From the NCBI GenBank assembly GCA_903813345.2, contig CAIIXF020000001.1, positions 18,121,915 through 18,185,914 on the forward strand: a stretch of 64,000 nucleotides of DNA. Direction: 5' to 3'. Position 1 is the stretch's first letter. Each line of letters opens with the position of its first letter. Shown here piece after piece: positions 36,000 to 49,920 of the stretch. A model generated the notes under the pieces. It worked only from the letters and a program-made list of their open reading frames with translations. It did no database searches and was not told the origin of the DNA. The position numbers were made by a program, and so were the translations under genes. This stretch comes from Owenia fusiformis (lineage: Eukaryota > Annelida > Polychaeta > Sabellida > Oweniidae).

Positions 36000-38900
36000 A
36001 TAATATTTCTAGTAATTTTTCAAATTTCCCAAATTTTATAAATGAAATACGAACATGTCTTAAATTCAAATATATCTAGGGGAATACTATTCAGATGTAA
36101 AATGAAAATATTCACCATTCGTTAATTTCACTAAAGTTGCAAACTTAGTTTTCAAATGGATATACAAATGCCCAAAGCGACCAATGAGGAAATAGAGCTC
36201 ATTATTTATGCCGGCAAAATACTCTAAAGGCCAAAGGTTATGTTTTGAATCGTGACTCGCTCTATCTGCTCATTTGTAATGTGTATGTGCGGGGATACAA
36301 GGGCGAAAAGACAATGTGATTGCAACAATGTTGAAGTCAAGTTTTATATCATTTTAAAATGTTCAAAAATACACAAATTTAATTTCTATTAAATGCCTTT
36401 CGTATTCTGATTGTAAGATACTTGAGCCACAGTTAAATAAGATTATTAAAGGTTGTTAGGATTCCTAAAGGGGTACTTATAAAAAACGGTTTCATGTGGA
36501 AGGGTCAAATTCCACGAAGAAATGAATATTAGTTAATGAATTAGTAGCATTCCAAAGAAATGAGAACGTTTGTGTTCATTTAGAATCTTCTGATGAAACG
36601 GGATCTGTCGGAATTTATTGCATTTGACGAATATTCTTAATAAAAAAGCAATCTTCTAATGTTAGCATAACGTCTATATTTGAGTAATCTATCATATTGC
36701 CATGATATAAAGTTTATTGCTAAACCAAGAAGATCTATAGTCGCTTACTAAAAAGTATGAGAGGATATTGCATGTGATGACGTCAATCAAATTTGTATTA
36801 TGTATAGAGTTACCCTCCAGATGACTCTAGCTTCATCAATAATCCACGAATATCGATATCATATGCATGCATGTGTAAGGGTTATGAGCACGTTATAAAT
36901 CATCGTTTATTTTTTTTAATACTATTTTCAGAGGATTACGTTTACTAGCTTCGTTTTGTATAATTGCTTTCCACTTTTGTTAAGTTGATCATATATTTGT
37001 CATGCTTTCTTCATAGTATTCATATATTTCTGGCCATCCGTTGAATTTTATTGTTGATCTTTATTGCTCATAATGAAGGTACAAGTCGTGTTGCTTTTAC
37101 AACATTTAGTGAAAAATAAATGTACAATTTACAAGGAACATATACATAAGCACGTGTCACTGATGTAAATCAACAAATGAGCCAAATCTCTGGAGTTATA
37201 TGGAGTTGTACAGGGCAAAGGAGTTGGCCACAACCCAGGCCACACTCACTGTTCAGTAGTTATTCCATAAAAATGAATCATAATCGATATGTACAATCAT
37301 GAGATTACCACGTTGAAAAATGTTTATTTTATGCTGCCGAATATATGTAATATTGAAATTCAATTTTAGAACCAGAACAGTATTGCAGTTTTGTTCACAA
37401 AACTAGAAATAAAATGGAAAAAGTTTGTATACGTGTTTTTCATTATACTTGACTGTGTGTCTGCCATGCACTGTAGCAAAGCGGTTAGGTTATCCTAATC
37501 TAGCTGAGAATGATATACGTTGCTAAAAAGAGAAAACACATATGCAAACATTTACAATGATATACATGCCAAGATTGAATAATATCATCACTTATCATTG
37601 CCAAAGGCTTGCTTTAAATTACACGTACATTCTGACATTGGAATTGTTTCAATGACATCCGCTCCAATTTAATGGCGCGTGTGTCGATATTTTCCTTGAT
37701 CAATGCGCCATTTTATGCAGGCGGTCTTCTTCGGAACTAAATCCAAAATGGCGCCCAAAACATTGATTGTCGTAAAATTATATCTTCTTGCTTTGATTTT
37801 GTTTCATTTATAGTCGTGCGAGTGTTCATATGAAAGTGGAGATCATTATTGTTTATCAATGTTCTTAAATAAGAGTGGATACCATTGCAAATAATCAGTT
37901 TTTGAACGACGGATCACATTTCAACGGATAACGGTAATCAGGTAACGCCATAGACGATACTGTTTTAGATTATGTATTATATTACAACAGTTCTACAATC
38001 TACAGACGATTGTGTACAGTTTATTCATTGAAGTTTGCCATCACTGCAAATATAACATTTGGAATGTCATATATTCCTGCAATTGACCAGCCCAGTTTGT
38101 GTCCTTCTTATAGCAGTTCATTAAAATCGCGACTGTACATGTAGTACAGTTTGATGATAAAACAAGAGTACAAATTTTGACTTTTTGATCAACAAATTGT
38201 CATAAATTAATTATTACTATATTTGAATTACATAGTATTAACGTGTACGTGAAGTTTTCCAGGGGATTCTATTCTCATAATGACAATTATATCTGTTATA
38301 TTTATCTAAATCATTTTCAAATGAATCTGCGTATACATGTCTTTAAGTATGCAAGGATAAAATAAAATAAGTCCATAACGTCTCCCGTTTTCGTTTGAAA
38401 CTAAAGTATTTAATCATATATTTTCATAAAACAATTTTCTGAAATGAATTGTTTAAAGTTGATGAAACTGGATGTATGTTATTTAAGCTTTAACTTGTTT
38501 ACTCTATCGCTTGTCAAAGTAATATTAACCTTTGTCACCAGTGTATTATTATACGTATTTTAAGTATAGTATGAAATATATACTGAACATATTATTATTA
38601 TTTCCTAAATATGAAATAAGAAAGTTTTATATAATGGGCATTAAATCTCCGTGGGAAGAAATGTCTCGTTTTACTAAGAGTGTTACAAGGGAATCTTTGT
38701 TCTGCTCTCCATTATTTTCCAAAATCTCATAATTATGTCATGTATGGATCCTTAGTTTTCTATTTTCTCATTTTCAACGTGCAGATAAACATTTTAATTA
38801 TTCATTCTTATTTTCTAGAATATATACCTTTATATATCTACGTACTTAACGACATCGTAGTATTTAATACAATTGTAAAGTCTCGTTTTATATTAGAAAA

Positions 38901-41900
38901 TTGCGGAGTTTCGGAGTTCTATATGAATAATCACTATAATTATACTCGGAATTATGATACGGATTAACATCGTCTTAGCGGTCATTTACATCCTGATGGA
39001 TATGTCACGAGGTGTTTAATTACACTGTTCTAACGAGTTTTCTTCATATTTACCATTCAATATGTACTTATAATTGCATACATACTCCTTATTCTTGCTT
39101 TTGTAGTATCAAGTATATGGTCATTGTTATCATCATTATCGTTGTTTTTAATTGGGGGATTTGGCAGACTATACATGCATATTGTACTTGAAGTGTTGTA
39201 ATTATCATTAAGCCTTGATATATTTGATCATTTGTGAAATAATATGGATTTTAATTTATCGCATATCACATATCCGTTTGCCACAATAAATCAATACTTA
39301 TAGTTTTCTCGTTTTATTGAACATAATCTACATAACGCCAGTTTATTTAAAGTGCCTGCAATCTAAAGTTATTTGATAGCATGTGTAACAATAGGCAAAA
39401 ACATGACCGTAAAATCACTTTTTGTACATATGCAATAATGGTCTGTTGCAGTGACTATATATATTTCTATATTATACTTTATCAAGTTGTGTGTTCTGAC
39501 ATCATAACGAATGGAATATTTCCAGGCTTGTAGGAAACAATAAACTCAATTATGTTTTGTAATTATCCAACGTGTATCATTTCCCAGAAATTATTTCATA
39601 ATTTTTCTAAAGGTTTTGACTAAAGACCATCAATGTGATATCCATTTGAACCCATATCGATTTCTCATTGGGGCATTTTAGTACGGTTTCTGGTTTGCAC
39701 TTGCCTACATAAAATAAAACTATTTAAATTGTTTCTGTTTTGAAAATGTTAATAGGTATATTTCATTCCATGTTCAACAGTGGCAGTATAGGATTGGCAA
39801 ATGCACACATATTATAACATACATGTCGAGACACTTTCATAAACCTTTCATTGTTTTATTTATGTATTTCCCATTCCATCTCGCTTGAGTGCGGGTTTGG
39901 ATTTATATTATTCAAATACATATATCTTGAATGTATTGCTTAATTGTTAATGAGTTCTTCTTGGGATGTCTCATTAAAGTTGGACACCAAATGACCCAAT
40001 ACTCATTTTGATTAGGGCTCACTCATTCTGAAACACTGGCCATTTCCGCCTCACCCACTACAAAGTAAATGATAGGGACTGTCATCTCTCACAATGGATT
40101 TTATCCATGCCCCGAATCACAAAAAGTAAACAAAAACTCAAATGCATCGGTACATAGAACAAGTCACGAATGGTACATAGAACAAGTCACAAATGGTTCT
40201 ACAGACATTCAAAACCAGAATGATGTCACGCGATCACTGATCAAGATTGATTGATTAAGAAAGATTGAAACAATCGATGGAATAAAAAGGTCGTCGTTTC
40301 TGAAAATATAGTTAGCGAGATTGTTAGACTCGGAATTGCATCACATGAAGAACGATACGCATTTATCTGAATTATACTATATTAACTTCTAGAAGATGAT
40401 ACGCCCAGGGGGTTTAAAAGACCGACAGTTGGGATTAAAACTAATGATACTGGTTCTGTAAAGTAAATTAAGTCACAGCCACCAGGGAATCGATTTCCCT
40501 AGAAGAGATGAACCAAAAACACCCCAATCCCAACATAATCTTGTTGGCATCAACAAGCATCAATCACCTGGGAAACGCTACATTCATTCTATAGGGATTA
40601 TTTAATTAAATCCCAATGGCATTTTCAGAGATGTAATAAATTAATCAAACTAATGTTATTTTTACAGTTAAGTGATATCATGAATTAAGAAATGTGTTTC
40701 CATTTGTGCTCAGGTTGGTATTGACTGCTACCTTCTATATGTATTGCATTGGTATGGAAATTTATATGAACTTTTGTTTAAATAGGTAACACCAAACACA
40801 CTTTATATTCGTCTCACAATGTCAATGTCAAGTCAAGACGCTTACGTGATCTTACTTGCTGATGTTTTTCTTTGACGGTATTAGTTAAGTTGAATAATGA
40901 TGTAAAAGGCAGGCACCTTATTACGTAAGTTATTAAATTAACAAAACACTTCGTTCACATATCCAATGGTATGCAAAGCATACGGAATTATCAACGGTTG
41001 ACTAGATATATAATGTGAAATTGGATAGGATAATTGCTGCCATGTAAGGTATGTTGAACTGAATAATGATGATCGGGGTTATGTATATGCAATATTATAT
41101 CTAACAGAATGGGCAATATGCTATATCTTATATCGTTGAAACTTTCCAGACATTTTTAAAATATATGTTGTGTACAGGGAGATCCAGGTCAAGCGATACT
41201 AGTCATTCATCAACTCATGGTAAACTAGTATTCCACATATTTCCCTGACAAGAACTATCACCAAGGCACTGTTTTATACCATGTTGAGAAGTGGCCTGGG
41301 ATCAAATGTCTCAATTGTTCATATCGGTGAAGGGATACAGTTGCTTATATTTGTCTCCAGCTCCCTGATCAAATGCGCATACAACTTATTAAGAGGACTT
41401 ATCAAGGGAAAGTTCCAATAATATCGGGTTACAATTAGCACTCCGAATTTTTCTATTAATTTGCCCATCCTTTTTGCGATATGTTCATATTTACCGATAC
41501 ACTAACTTTGTTAATTTAAAATAGACTATTAGACTCATTCGAAATAATTACTTCATGTTACATCACTGATACCAAAGTTTCAACATTAACCAAATCTAGG
41601 ATGACGAAAAGACCAAACCCACCCTAAGTGCTCATTATCTCACTTGAAATATCTTAATATTGCACTGACAAAAGGATTTAAAACAAAGTCTACCAGTTTA
41701 CCAGTTGCCATTTAGATAAATAAGTTATGTCATCCAAAAAGCACCAGCATTGTCTTCAAATATACATGAAAATACATGTATGCTTTATAGTTCATGAACA
41801 TATGTGGTTTGATCTAGCTATTGGTATGAATGTGGTTCGACTTCCAATTATTTTTCATTTGTAATTATAATCAGGTAACATAGGGGTATAGTGCTTCATT

Positions 41901-43270
41901 AACTTATTTGTATATTACATGTTCATCATTTTATAGATAACCAATAATATTTTGCTTTATCTAATGTTGCACCGATCCCTTCTCTTTTCAACATCACCGT
42001 ACACATTATGAACTCATCTATAACACGGGAAATAAAAACTAATAGAACATAAAAGGAGGTGGTATATACCGCACATTTGCGATGCATTTTGTCCTGTCCA
42101 GTTTTGCATTTTTGGTTCCCAAACTGATCCGGGTGTCAGCTTTGAAACATTTGAAAGTGCTCATTGACATTACAAGTAAAATTGTTGATTGACTTGTGGT
42201 GTTTTTGTTGAAGAAATCGGAGACTAGTGATATCTCTTCCACTCACCAGCGTGCCTCACTTGAAATAGACAAATGTACAAACTTCATTTTATAGGGTATG
42301 TTCTGTTTTAGTACATGACATGTGCAGATGCTTATCAAAAAGGCATTTATAATATATGCTTGATTTCAGTTTGAAATGGAGTGACCTTAAATAACGAATT
42401 GTTTTTGTATGTACAAGAGCACTTAAAAAGTTTGACACTGACAAAGGGGACGATGGACGATGGACGATGAGCTGGAGGCCTAAATCCCCTTTAATCAAAC
42501 TTGTCGGACATTTTGTGTCGTTCACCCGAGGAATATGGGTGCTTGAAAAACCAAATAACGCATATGTCTGCGATCCCATGCAGTTGATCAAGAATAGAAT
42601 TGTTAAAATAATTCCTTAATTTCATAATCTTGAATTTCATAATGCGATCACCAATTCATATTCACATTGCGTCTAACGACTTGAAAAATAACATAAAATG
42701 AAAACGTGTAGTTAAATTGTGTAGCCAATCTACAAAGTTTAACTTAGGTTCGTATGTTTCCATTTTATAGTATAGGTCAGCCCGATAGATGCGTTCGCCT
42801 GATGGCCTTGTTTCTTGACAAGCATGCCCATTTATGCAGCGATTCTAAATGTCAAGTAATGCAAAAATAAGTTAAATATCATTTGATTCGTTAAAGTTAT
42901 CAAGTATGTAGTTCCACTGGAATCTGCTCATGTTGGACATCTGATTCGTCAAAATAGATCCTATATAATAGCCAATTATTACTCTAGATATATAAACATA
43001 AATATATGAAAAATAGGTATAAAAGAAAATTCTGGTTATGCTAAGTACTGGGTTATACTATAGTTTTACTTTATGATGTAATGTAATATTCTAATATTTT
43101 ATACGCATTATAGCCTATTGTTTCAAGTGCCTCAACGTGTTGAGAATATATGGCAAAGTTGTGATTTACTTTTTTTATTTTTCTTGTTTGGTCTTAAATA
43201 ATGTCATGTATATTGTATTTAAAAGGCCTAGTGAATAATTCTTATAACGATTTGCGTGTGTTTTTGTTTC
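36000..43270. other. Long AT-rich probable intron
   Basis: No exon is well supported. A strong acceptor (TTTTAATACTATTTTCAG, 36931) is followed by only a few open codons. An inverted pair GCGCCATTTTAT / CCAAAATGGCGC near 37708-37757 resembles YY1/E2F words. 40.4-40.6 kb has even composition and may be conserved. GACGATG is repeated three times at about 42451-42471. Short minus-strand frames at 42039-42242 and 42289-42591 show no domain. Confidence 0.4.
36778..36785. promoter_or_regulatory. CRE palindrome TGACGTCA
   Basis: A perfect CREB/ATF palindrome in AT-rich probable intron, about 1.3 kb after the 35 kb exon. Motif only. Confidence 0.2.
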
Positions 43271-43272
43271 AG

Positions 43273-43430
43273 ACAACCTTGCCGCTAAACGGAAAAATCT
43301 CTGTTTATTTTCAAAAATGTTTTTTTCCTTCCAGATTAGAAAAGTGAATCAAATCTTGTTTTGTGTTTTCAGTGGAGATTTAATCTCGGCTGAAATCTTG
43401 TTGTTTCTGACTTTGAACCGAACAGTATAA
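43273..43430 (+). CDS. Candidate terminal exon, 51 codons
   Basis: The acceptor GTGTGTTTTTGTTTCAG precedes two bases and an open frame starting NLAAKRKNLCLFSKMFF and ending LFLTLNRTV-stop. The entry phase fits the exit of the 35329-35433 exon and would create an Asp codon at the join. Two more acceptor-like sites follow at 43334 (TTTTTCCTTCCAG) and 43371 (TTGTGTTTTCAG). No AATAAA is close by, and the hydrophobic 3' half looks less protein-like. Possibly an alternative last exon. Confidence 0.22.
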
Positions 43431-46400
43431 GTGCAATATTCAATATAACATAATATTTTATATATACTATAACATTATATAATATAGTATAATATAATAT
43501 AATTGCTATTCTTGGCTCAACTTTTTGGAAATATCAGTATCATTTCGTTGATCTGAACTTCATTGAACAGATGCTGCTCTATTTTTCAAATATTTTCCGG
43601 TTTGCTCCATTGACGAATTCATTTTAGATGATTTGTGATTTTTTCAATAGATTGCAAAGTTCATAGGGTGTCACTTTTAAGTGTGTTAAATTTATGGTTT
43701 ACATGTTGTTCCTATTTTTGTGATTATATCAGGAACTCTGCACTACACCATACCATTTGTATTAAACCCAATCTATCGGTTCTGGTCAAAAGAAAGAGGG
43801 GAGGTCAAGGACGTCGCCCATCTCCGAAAAAATGCGAGGTGAATTTAGATAGATGAAGCAAAACATCGGGACATAACTTTTACAATTTCTTGACCGAAAT
43901 GGTCTCAAATATATTTCTTTGTAAAATTACGGTCGTCTGCTTCACAGCTTGCTACGCTTTTAAGGACAATTGGGAAACATATACCTTGAATGCTAAATAC
44001 AGAATAAAATACTTTAAAAATCAAAGATGCAATTTTACTGTAGTTACACAGGGAGTGGCCAGTCTTCCATGCCGAACTTTTGATTTTTTATGTTATTCAT
44101 CGAGTTCCTATTGTGAGAAATACGCATGCCGCTGTATACTTTTAACGTCACTAATATTAGCAATGTACTATTTAACTATAGGGCATATAGTTATTTTGGT
44201 TTTAGATTTCACTATTTATTTATGTTATGAAATTCCAGTTTTTCAGAAGTGGTGTCTAGCGTAAGCTGTTATACTGTGTAGAACATTGTCTTAGCATTCA
44301 TCACATCTGTGATCATATGCTACTGAGATTTTATCTTCAAGCTTATGGGGAACATGATTAGCGACACACTGAATCTAACTTTTGATTTGGTATCAACATC
44401 AACATAAGGGGTTATAACAATTGTTTCAAAATAGTATTTGAAAAATGATTACTTTGATTTTTGGGATGTTTGGGTATTGTTTCCTTTAATTTCTCAATTT
44501 TTACCGATGGTGTTTTTCTATACGAGATTCATTTCTGTGAGATAGGATTCCATTTTTTTCCAGATCGTGAACAATGTAATGGTTTCCATCGAAGGAAATG
44601 CTCAGTTTTAATATTGCAGATGAGTATAATGATAAAGTGGATATAATCGATCTATACAAATGGAAAGTTTGCATGGCAAACATCTTTTCAATTTATATCA
44701 ACGAAGGCATATCAATTCACTCGTCATATATCACGAAACTCAATCCATCACCCAAGTAATTGAATATACCTTCGGACCAGTTCATCTTGAGCTTTCAATG
44801 GCAAACAATATCTCATGCAATTCGTAATTCGTTGAATCTGTTTTGCATCTCATTTCAAGTGTCATTGGAGTGTGTGGTGTTCTCATCCTAGTTGTAGGAA
44901 AGAATAATCTGTACTTATATCCATAATGTATCATATTATTGTTTTGTTTTATCTTGTGGAAATTAAGGGAAAATAGCTTAGTCTTGTATTGCTTTGTATT
45001 GTATTGTAGATTTTTGGATGTCTTGGAATGCTTTTCAGAATGCAAAAATACTGAAAAACGCAACAAACAACCCTAAAACAAAATTATAAAATTCTGGTCA
45101 CCATTTCCAACTACCTTGAAATGGTTCATTTCTAAAAATCTCAAAAGAATATTCTTAAGATATGTAATATAGTATCTTGGTTTGTCTAGTGACAGTATCC
45201 TGTATGCGGGCCTGTATGGCATGGTCAATTTCAAATGCTGGATGTTTTTTCCTAAATGGACAGTGTTGTAATGCCAATGTTCTATTAAAAGATGGCACTT
45301 TTGACCGATACATCTGTCTGTTTTCATGTGCCTCAAGATACATATGTAAATGTAAACGTTTTCACAGCGTCTAATGTGAACTCACAAGTGGCAACATTTG
45401 AGATAAAAAACACATTGCAGATAAGAAACAAAATAACCACATTTTCTCAAATTATCAGTAGTTCATTCACGAAATAATCGAACATTCAAAAGGTGTAAAT
45501 GTTAATCAGTATTTCTCTCAATAGTTAGGATAATAGATAAAATAAGCAAACATAAGCAACATTTAAAACTCATTTCAATGCCATGTGCATGTTTGTATGT
45601 ACATTTTGTTATTTATTATAATACGACTGTTGTGTATATAAATACAATATATTCATTTGAATGTCCGATATGTATAAAAACACACGAATATATTGTGAAT
45701 GTGCAACCATAATTCAATGCGAATGTTTACTATGTTTACTATAGCATCTCCATCACATTAAGATAGTAAATATATTTTATGGCACAAGAAACAGACTAAC
45801 CCTGTATATTATTTTCATGAATGCCAGACTGTGAAATAAATTATGTTTTCGTGATTCAGATCATGTGCATGTTTTGTGTACTTTAGTATCTAGAGCTTTC
45901 TGGGTGTTAAACTTGATTGTGTAAATCCATTAATTCTTCAGACTTTGCTGGTGTCTCCATCTAGTGGCATGTCGTGTTACTAATTCTAAGCAACTACATG
46001 TTTTATTAAAACGTAAAACCACAACTTAAAACATAAACGTTTATAATTTTAAATATAAGGACTGCATTGCGTTTCTCAACAATAAACGTGTTATTTATTT
46101 TATTCATTTATATAGTTCATATATATATTATGAATGTTACAAAGCTATCATCCGTGAAATACATTTTGATTTAGTGGAATGAAGATATATCTCACATCGC
46201 AAGAGAATTCATAAATTTCTCAGTAATTACTTAGTGCACGTAACTAGAAAATTGACTTTATCAAGTTAATAAAATATCTTGATTTGATCGCGATAAACTT
46301 CAGAACAATATATTGGTTGCGGTATTGTTTCTGATTAAGTCACACATACAAAACATGCTAAAATGATTGTGAATCTAATTTGCATGGACAACTTTAACAT

Positions 46401-47850
46401 CTCACCTTAACTTATCCATATATTAATATAATAGAACGAGCAGAATAAGAAGAAATGCATTCGCCAGTGATATGCAAAGGAGAAATTGATGCAAACATGT
46501 GCAAGATTAGAAAAAAGTGAGTGATAAATGAAGTGTTACTTGGAACCCGGCGAATCAAGATGGGATATACCTATGCATTATAATTAATGACATAAATAAA
46601 AAATAAAGAATCAATGTATGCAGAACAACAATAAAGCTATTTGTTTAGAAACAGAACTTGTTTGTTCTAGCGTAAAACCTAAGGGTTCACACAAAGTGAT
46701 GACATCATGATCAGAACTCATCAGATGAAAATAATAATCATAGTTCATATTCAGTGAAGCAGTTAAAATGGCGACTTTGTATAAATCTTAATGTTCCCTG
46801 TTTACGCTAAAGTTTAAGAACGTTTTAAGAACTAGATTCCGGTTAATTATGCAATTAATATTTGGCCCCTTATTTGGTGTCAGAGAGTATTAGTTTTTAT
46901 GTCAATAAAAGAAATTAGAAAACAAAAATAATCAGTTCATGTGTTATGAAACCATATTTGTACTTCTCTTCAATTTAGAGCTTTTATTGCGAAATATCAT
47001 TTATCATTATCTTGAAATTCGCCTAAGTTCGTTTGTTCTCCTTAGGGAATTCAAATATAAAGTACCGTGTTTGTTTTATATTAGTAAATTACGACTAGCA
47101 AAAATTAATGTCGATAGGTTTGAATTCTCCTACGCCGGAAAGAGCCGATTCTGGTTTTTGTGTTCAACTCATATCGCAATTACACATACATATTATACAC
47201 GATTTGTCAAAGTACACTCAAAGTCGATCTTTTGAATATTTCATATACTTTGTATAGAATTTAACGAGCACCAGATGCTCATTTGTTTGTCACTATTGAA
47301 AAAGTGGGTCAATGTCACTATTTATCTACATTTCAATGCATGCTAAATTTTGATAAGAATATGAATAGTAAGTGCCCTAAACTTAAGCGTTTTGGTGGTG
47401 GTTTATGTTTCAACGTCGAATTGTGTGAAACGGTTAAAATTCCGCCGTGTATTATTCACAGAATCTGTCTGTGATTATAGTTTATTTATTCACAAGACAG
47501 GATGTAACATGTGAAAAAATTCATTTTCATACAATACATTATGTTGATCTGTTGATTCAGCCTATGAGAGTTTAATTCATGAACAGATAATGTCTGTAAC
47601 TCAATTCTGAATACATAAAAACGATATATTGCGTAAAGCAAACAATAAAACAAATGTTTGCAATGGTTGTATGTTGAAGTATCGTCTATATACACCTTTG
47701 GACAGATTAGTGAAACACTTCAAAATAAAAATTTTGCTATTTTCAGCGTTATGTAATGTGTCGCTATCTATATAACACACATGGAAAACGAGTCATGAAA
47801 CAGCACACTAAAAATTGTCAGTTGATATATCACAAAATATATTACATTTA
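43431..47850. other. AT-rich stretch without supported genes
   Basis: 43436-43505 is a TA-rich simple tract. The plus-strand frame at 43890-44264 (124 codons, Cys/Phe/Tyr-rich) is within what chance allows here. A minus-strand frame at 45155-45343 (KVPSFNRTLALQHCPF...) has a more protein-like composition but no splice bounds and a stop just upstream. Nothing else is visible. Confidence 0.4.
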
Positions 47851-48403
47851 AGTCTATGGTCACTACGATGCAGTCAATGGTTTACACCACACCGAGCTCT
47901 TGAACATACAGCTCATTAGCCCATATATACATATGGTCACAATCCACCTCGTCTTCCCATGTAGGCCTAGTGTCACAGCACAAAGCTCATATAGGCATAT
48001 GGTCAGGACGCACAGCCCAGGTAGACCTATGGTAGTAAGCTCACATCTCAAGTAATTCTATGGTCACAACGCACAGTCCATGTAAATATATGGTCACAAC
48101 TCACCTCATGTTCTCATGTAGGCATATTGTCACAATACAAAGCTCATATAGGCATATGGTCAAGACACACAGCCCAGGTAGACCTATGGTAAGCACTCAC
48201 ATCTCATGTTATCCTGTGGTCACAACATACAGTCAATGTAGACATATGGTCACAACCTACTTCATGTTCTCATGTAGGCATATTGTCACAATACAAAGCT
48301 CATATAGGCATATGGTCAAGACACACAGTCCAGGTAGACCTATGGTAAGCACTCACATCTCATGTCATCCTATGGTCACAACACACAGACGATGTAGACA
48401 TAT

Positions 48404-48907
48404 GCAGGCCTGTCAACTTGGGAACACCTAACATGAGTGACTTGGAAATGTTGAACACCTCCCCTTAAAATGTGGACACCTTGGTCCAAATCTGGACACC
48501 TTGATCCAAATTTTGAACACCTTGGTTTAAATTTTATTACATCTTGCCAAATTTTGAACACCTCAAATTTTTCGCGCTCGCTACGCTCGCGTTTCAAACA
48601 TCCATCAACGGGGGGGGGGGGGGGGGGTTGGTAGGTACGAAAAATTTCGAACGGAATGCGTGACATATACGTATTCGCGTGAAAAGTCCGAACGAAATGC
48701 GTACATTTTTTTCCGGCGTTCGTATTTTTGCTGTGTAGACGATCTTTTTTAGAAATTTTTCTACAGAAATATTTTGGCGTGACAATTACCAGGTAAAATG
48801 CGTATTTGCGTGACATTTTCTGTCACGCAAAAATAACTGGCGTGACTTCGAATTCTTCAGCAAATGCGTGACAAATACGCAAATTGCGGGACAGTTGACA
48901 GGCCTGC
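48404..48907. mobile_element. 504-bp TIR element in the minisatellite (GCAGGCCTGTCAACT ends)
   Basis: Perfect 15-bp terminal inverted repeats, GCAGGCCTGTCAACT at 48404-48418 and its inverse at 48893-48907, are flanked by ATAT on both sides. Removing the element and one ATAT restores an intact minisatellite unit, so insertion is directly visible. A 2-bp TA duplication with a TGCAGG end is equally compatible. The interior has GGACACCTTGG-type subrepeats, an 18-G run (48610-48627) and GCGTGAC subrepeats near the right end. It has no transposase. Confidence 0.85.
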
Positions 48908-48977
48908 ATATGGTCACAACCTACATCATGTTTTCATTAAAGCCTATTGTCAAAACACAAAGCCAATATAGACATAT

Positions 48978-49608
48978 ACAGGGCGTCAAATAAGTCTGTT
49001 CTCCCCCTTAACTTTTTTATCTTTAAAGTTATCATACTTTCCCATATATCATTTGAAGCTTATGAAAAATGCTGATCACTCTCAAAAAACCAATCATGAA
49101 CTCCTCCTAATAAAATTGTTACAATGTTTCTTGTTAGGTTGTACTTGACCTTTGATTACGTCAAAACAAGTAAAATTACCAGTATGGTGAATGGAAAGTG
49201 AAACGTTGATACTGCAGTGACAATGCCAAAATTGGGTGATTTCAATGTTTCTCAATATCATGACAGAGTAAAATGTGTTACATTCAGGAGAGCTTTTGAA
49301 GCAGGGGCATCTTTCATCAAAAAATAGTTGATAACAGCCAAAATAAAACGTTCTGAATGATTTGTACAGAATCATATACTCCAAGAATTGAGGACGTGTG
49401 AGCTGGTGGGGGAGGCATACGGACAATTAAAAAGTGAAATATGGACATCACTAAAAATACTCTAAAGAATTTGGAATTTAACCAGTCACTCTGAAATTTG
49501 GTTTGTGATCAGCAAATTAAATTCTCTTTTAAGATGATATATATCAACTCAATGTTATTTCTGAATTAAATAAGTTAAGGGGGAGAACAGACTTATTTGA
49601 CACCCTGT
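48978..49608. mobile_element. 631-bp TIR element in the minisatellite (ACAGGGYGTC ends)
   Basis: About 36-bp terminal inverted repeats (ACAGGGCGTCAAATAAGTCT... and its inverse ending GACACCCTGT) differ at one position. ATAT flanks both ends. Removing the element leaves a near-intact repeat unit. CAGGGTGTC ends resemble Tc1/mariner-derived MITEs. The interior is non-coding; a 110-codon minus frame (49094-49426) shows no transposase motif. Confidence 0.85.
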
Positions 49609-49920
49609 ATATGTCAAAACACACAGTCCCTGTAGACAGATGGAAAGAACACATATGTCGTGTAGACCTATGGTCACAACGCACAATCCATGTAGACATA
49701 TGGTCACAACCTCATGTTCACACAGTTTTTTAAAACCTATGGTCAAACCATACAATCCATGGAGTTCTATGGTTGTGTAGTCCTATGGTCACCCCACACG
49801 TCTCATTCAGGCTTGTTTATGGTGAGAACACATATCCGATGTAGGTCTGTGGTCTTATCACACATTTAGGCCTATGGTCACAATGCAAAGCTCATCCAGT
49901 CAGAAAGTCACGACACATCC

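Larger units (their letters stand above)
47854..49920. repeat. Minisatellite with 156-bp higher-order repeat
   Basis: The basic unit is about 30 bp, of the form TATGGTCACAACACACAGTC then CATGTAGACA, with 36-bp variants. Between 48059 and 48403 the units form a higher-order repeat of 156 bp (starts at 48059, 48215 and 48371), made of four 30-bp units and one 36-bp unit. Because 156 is divisible by three, a frame of 123 codons stays open; it is an artefact of the repeat. Units decay towards 49.9 kb. Two TIR elements interrupt the array. Confidence 0.85.

Noticed and set aside
36932-36949. Very short exon after the strong acceptor TTTTAATACTATTTTCAG
   Set aside because: Good acceptor, but only five codons to a stop in the phase compatible with the 35 kb exon, and no supporting signal.
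43890-44264. 124-codon plus-strand frame
   Set aside because: About one frame of this length is expected by chance in 64 kb of such sequence; Cys/Tyr/Phe bias reflects T-rich DNA; no recognisable motif.
45155-45343. 62-codon minus-strand frame with protein-like composition
   Set aside because: In-frame stop just upstream, no usable acceptor or donor, and other frames in the same interval are also open.
48060-48431. 123-codon repeat-rich frame
   Set aside because: Direct by-product of a 156-bp (3 x 52) tandem repeat; continues into the inserted element and stops.
48376-48816. 146-codon minus-strand frame with a proline run
   Set aside because: It runs through the TIR element; the proline run is the translated 18-G tract, and no transposase motif is present.
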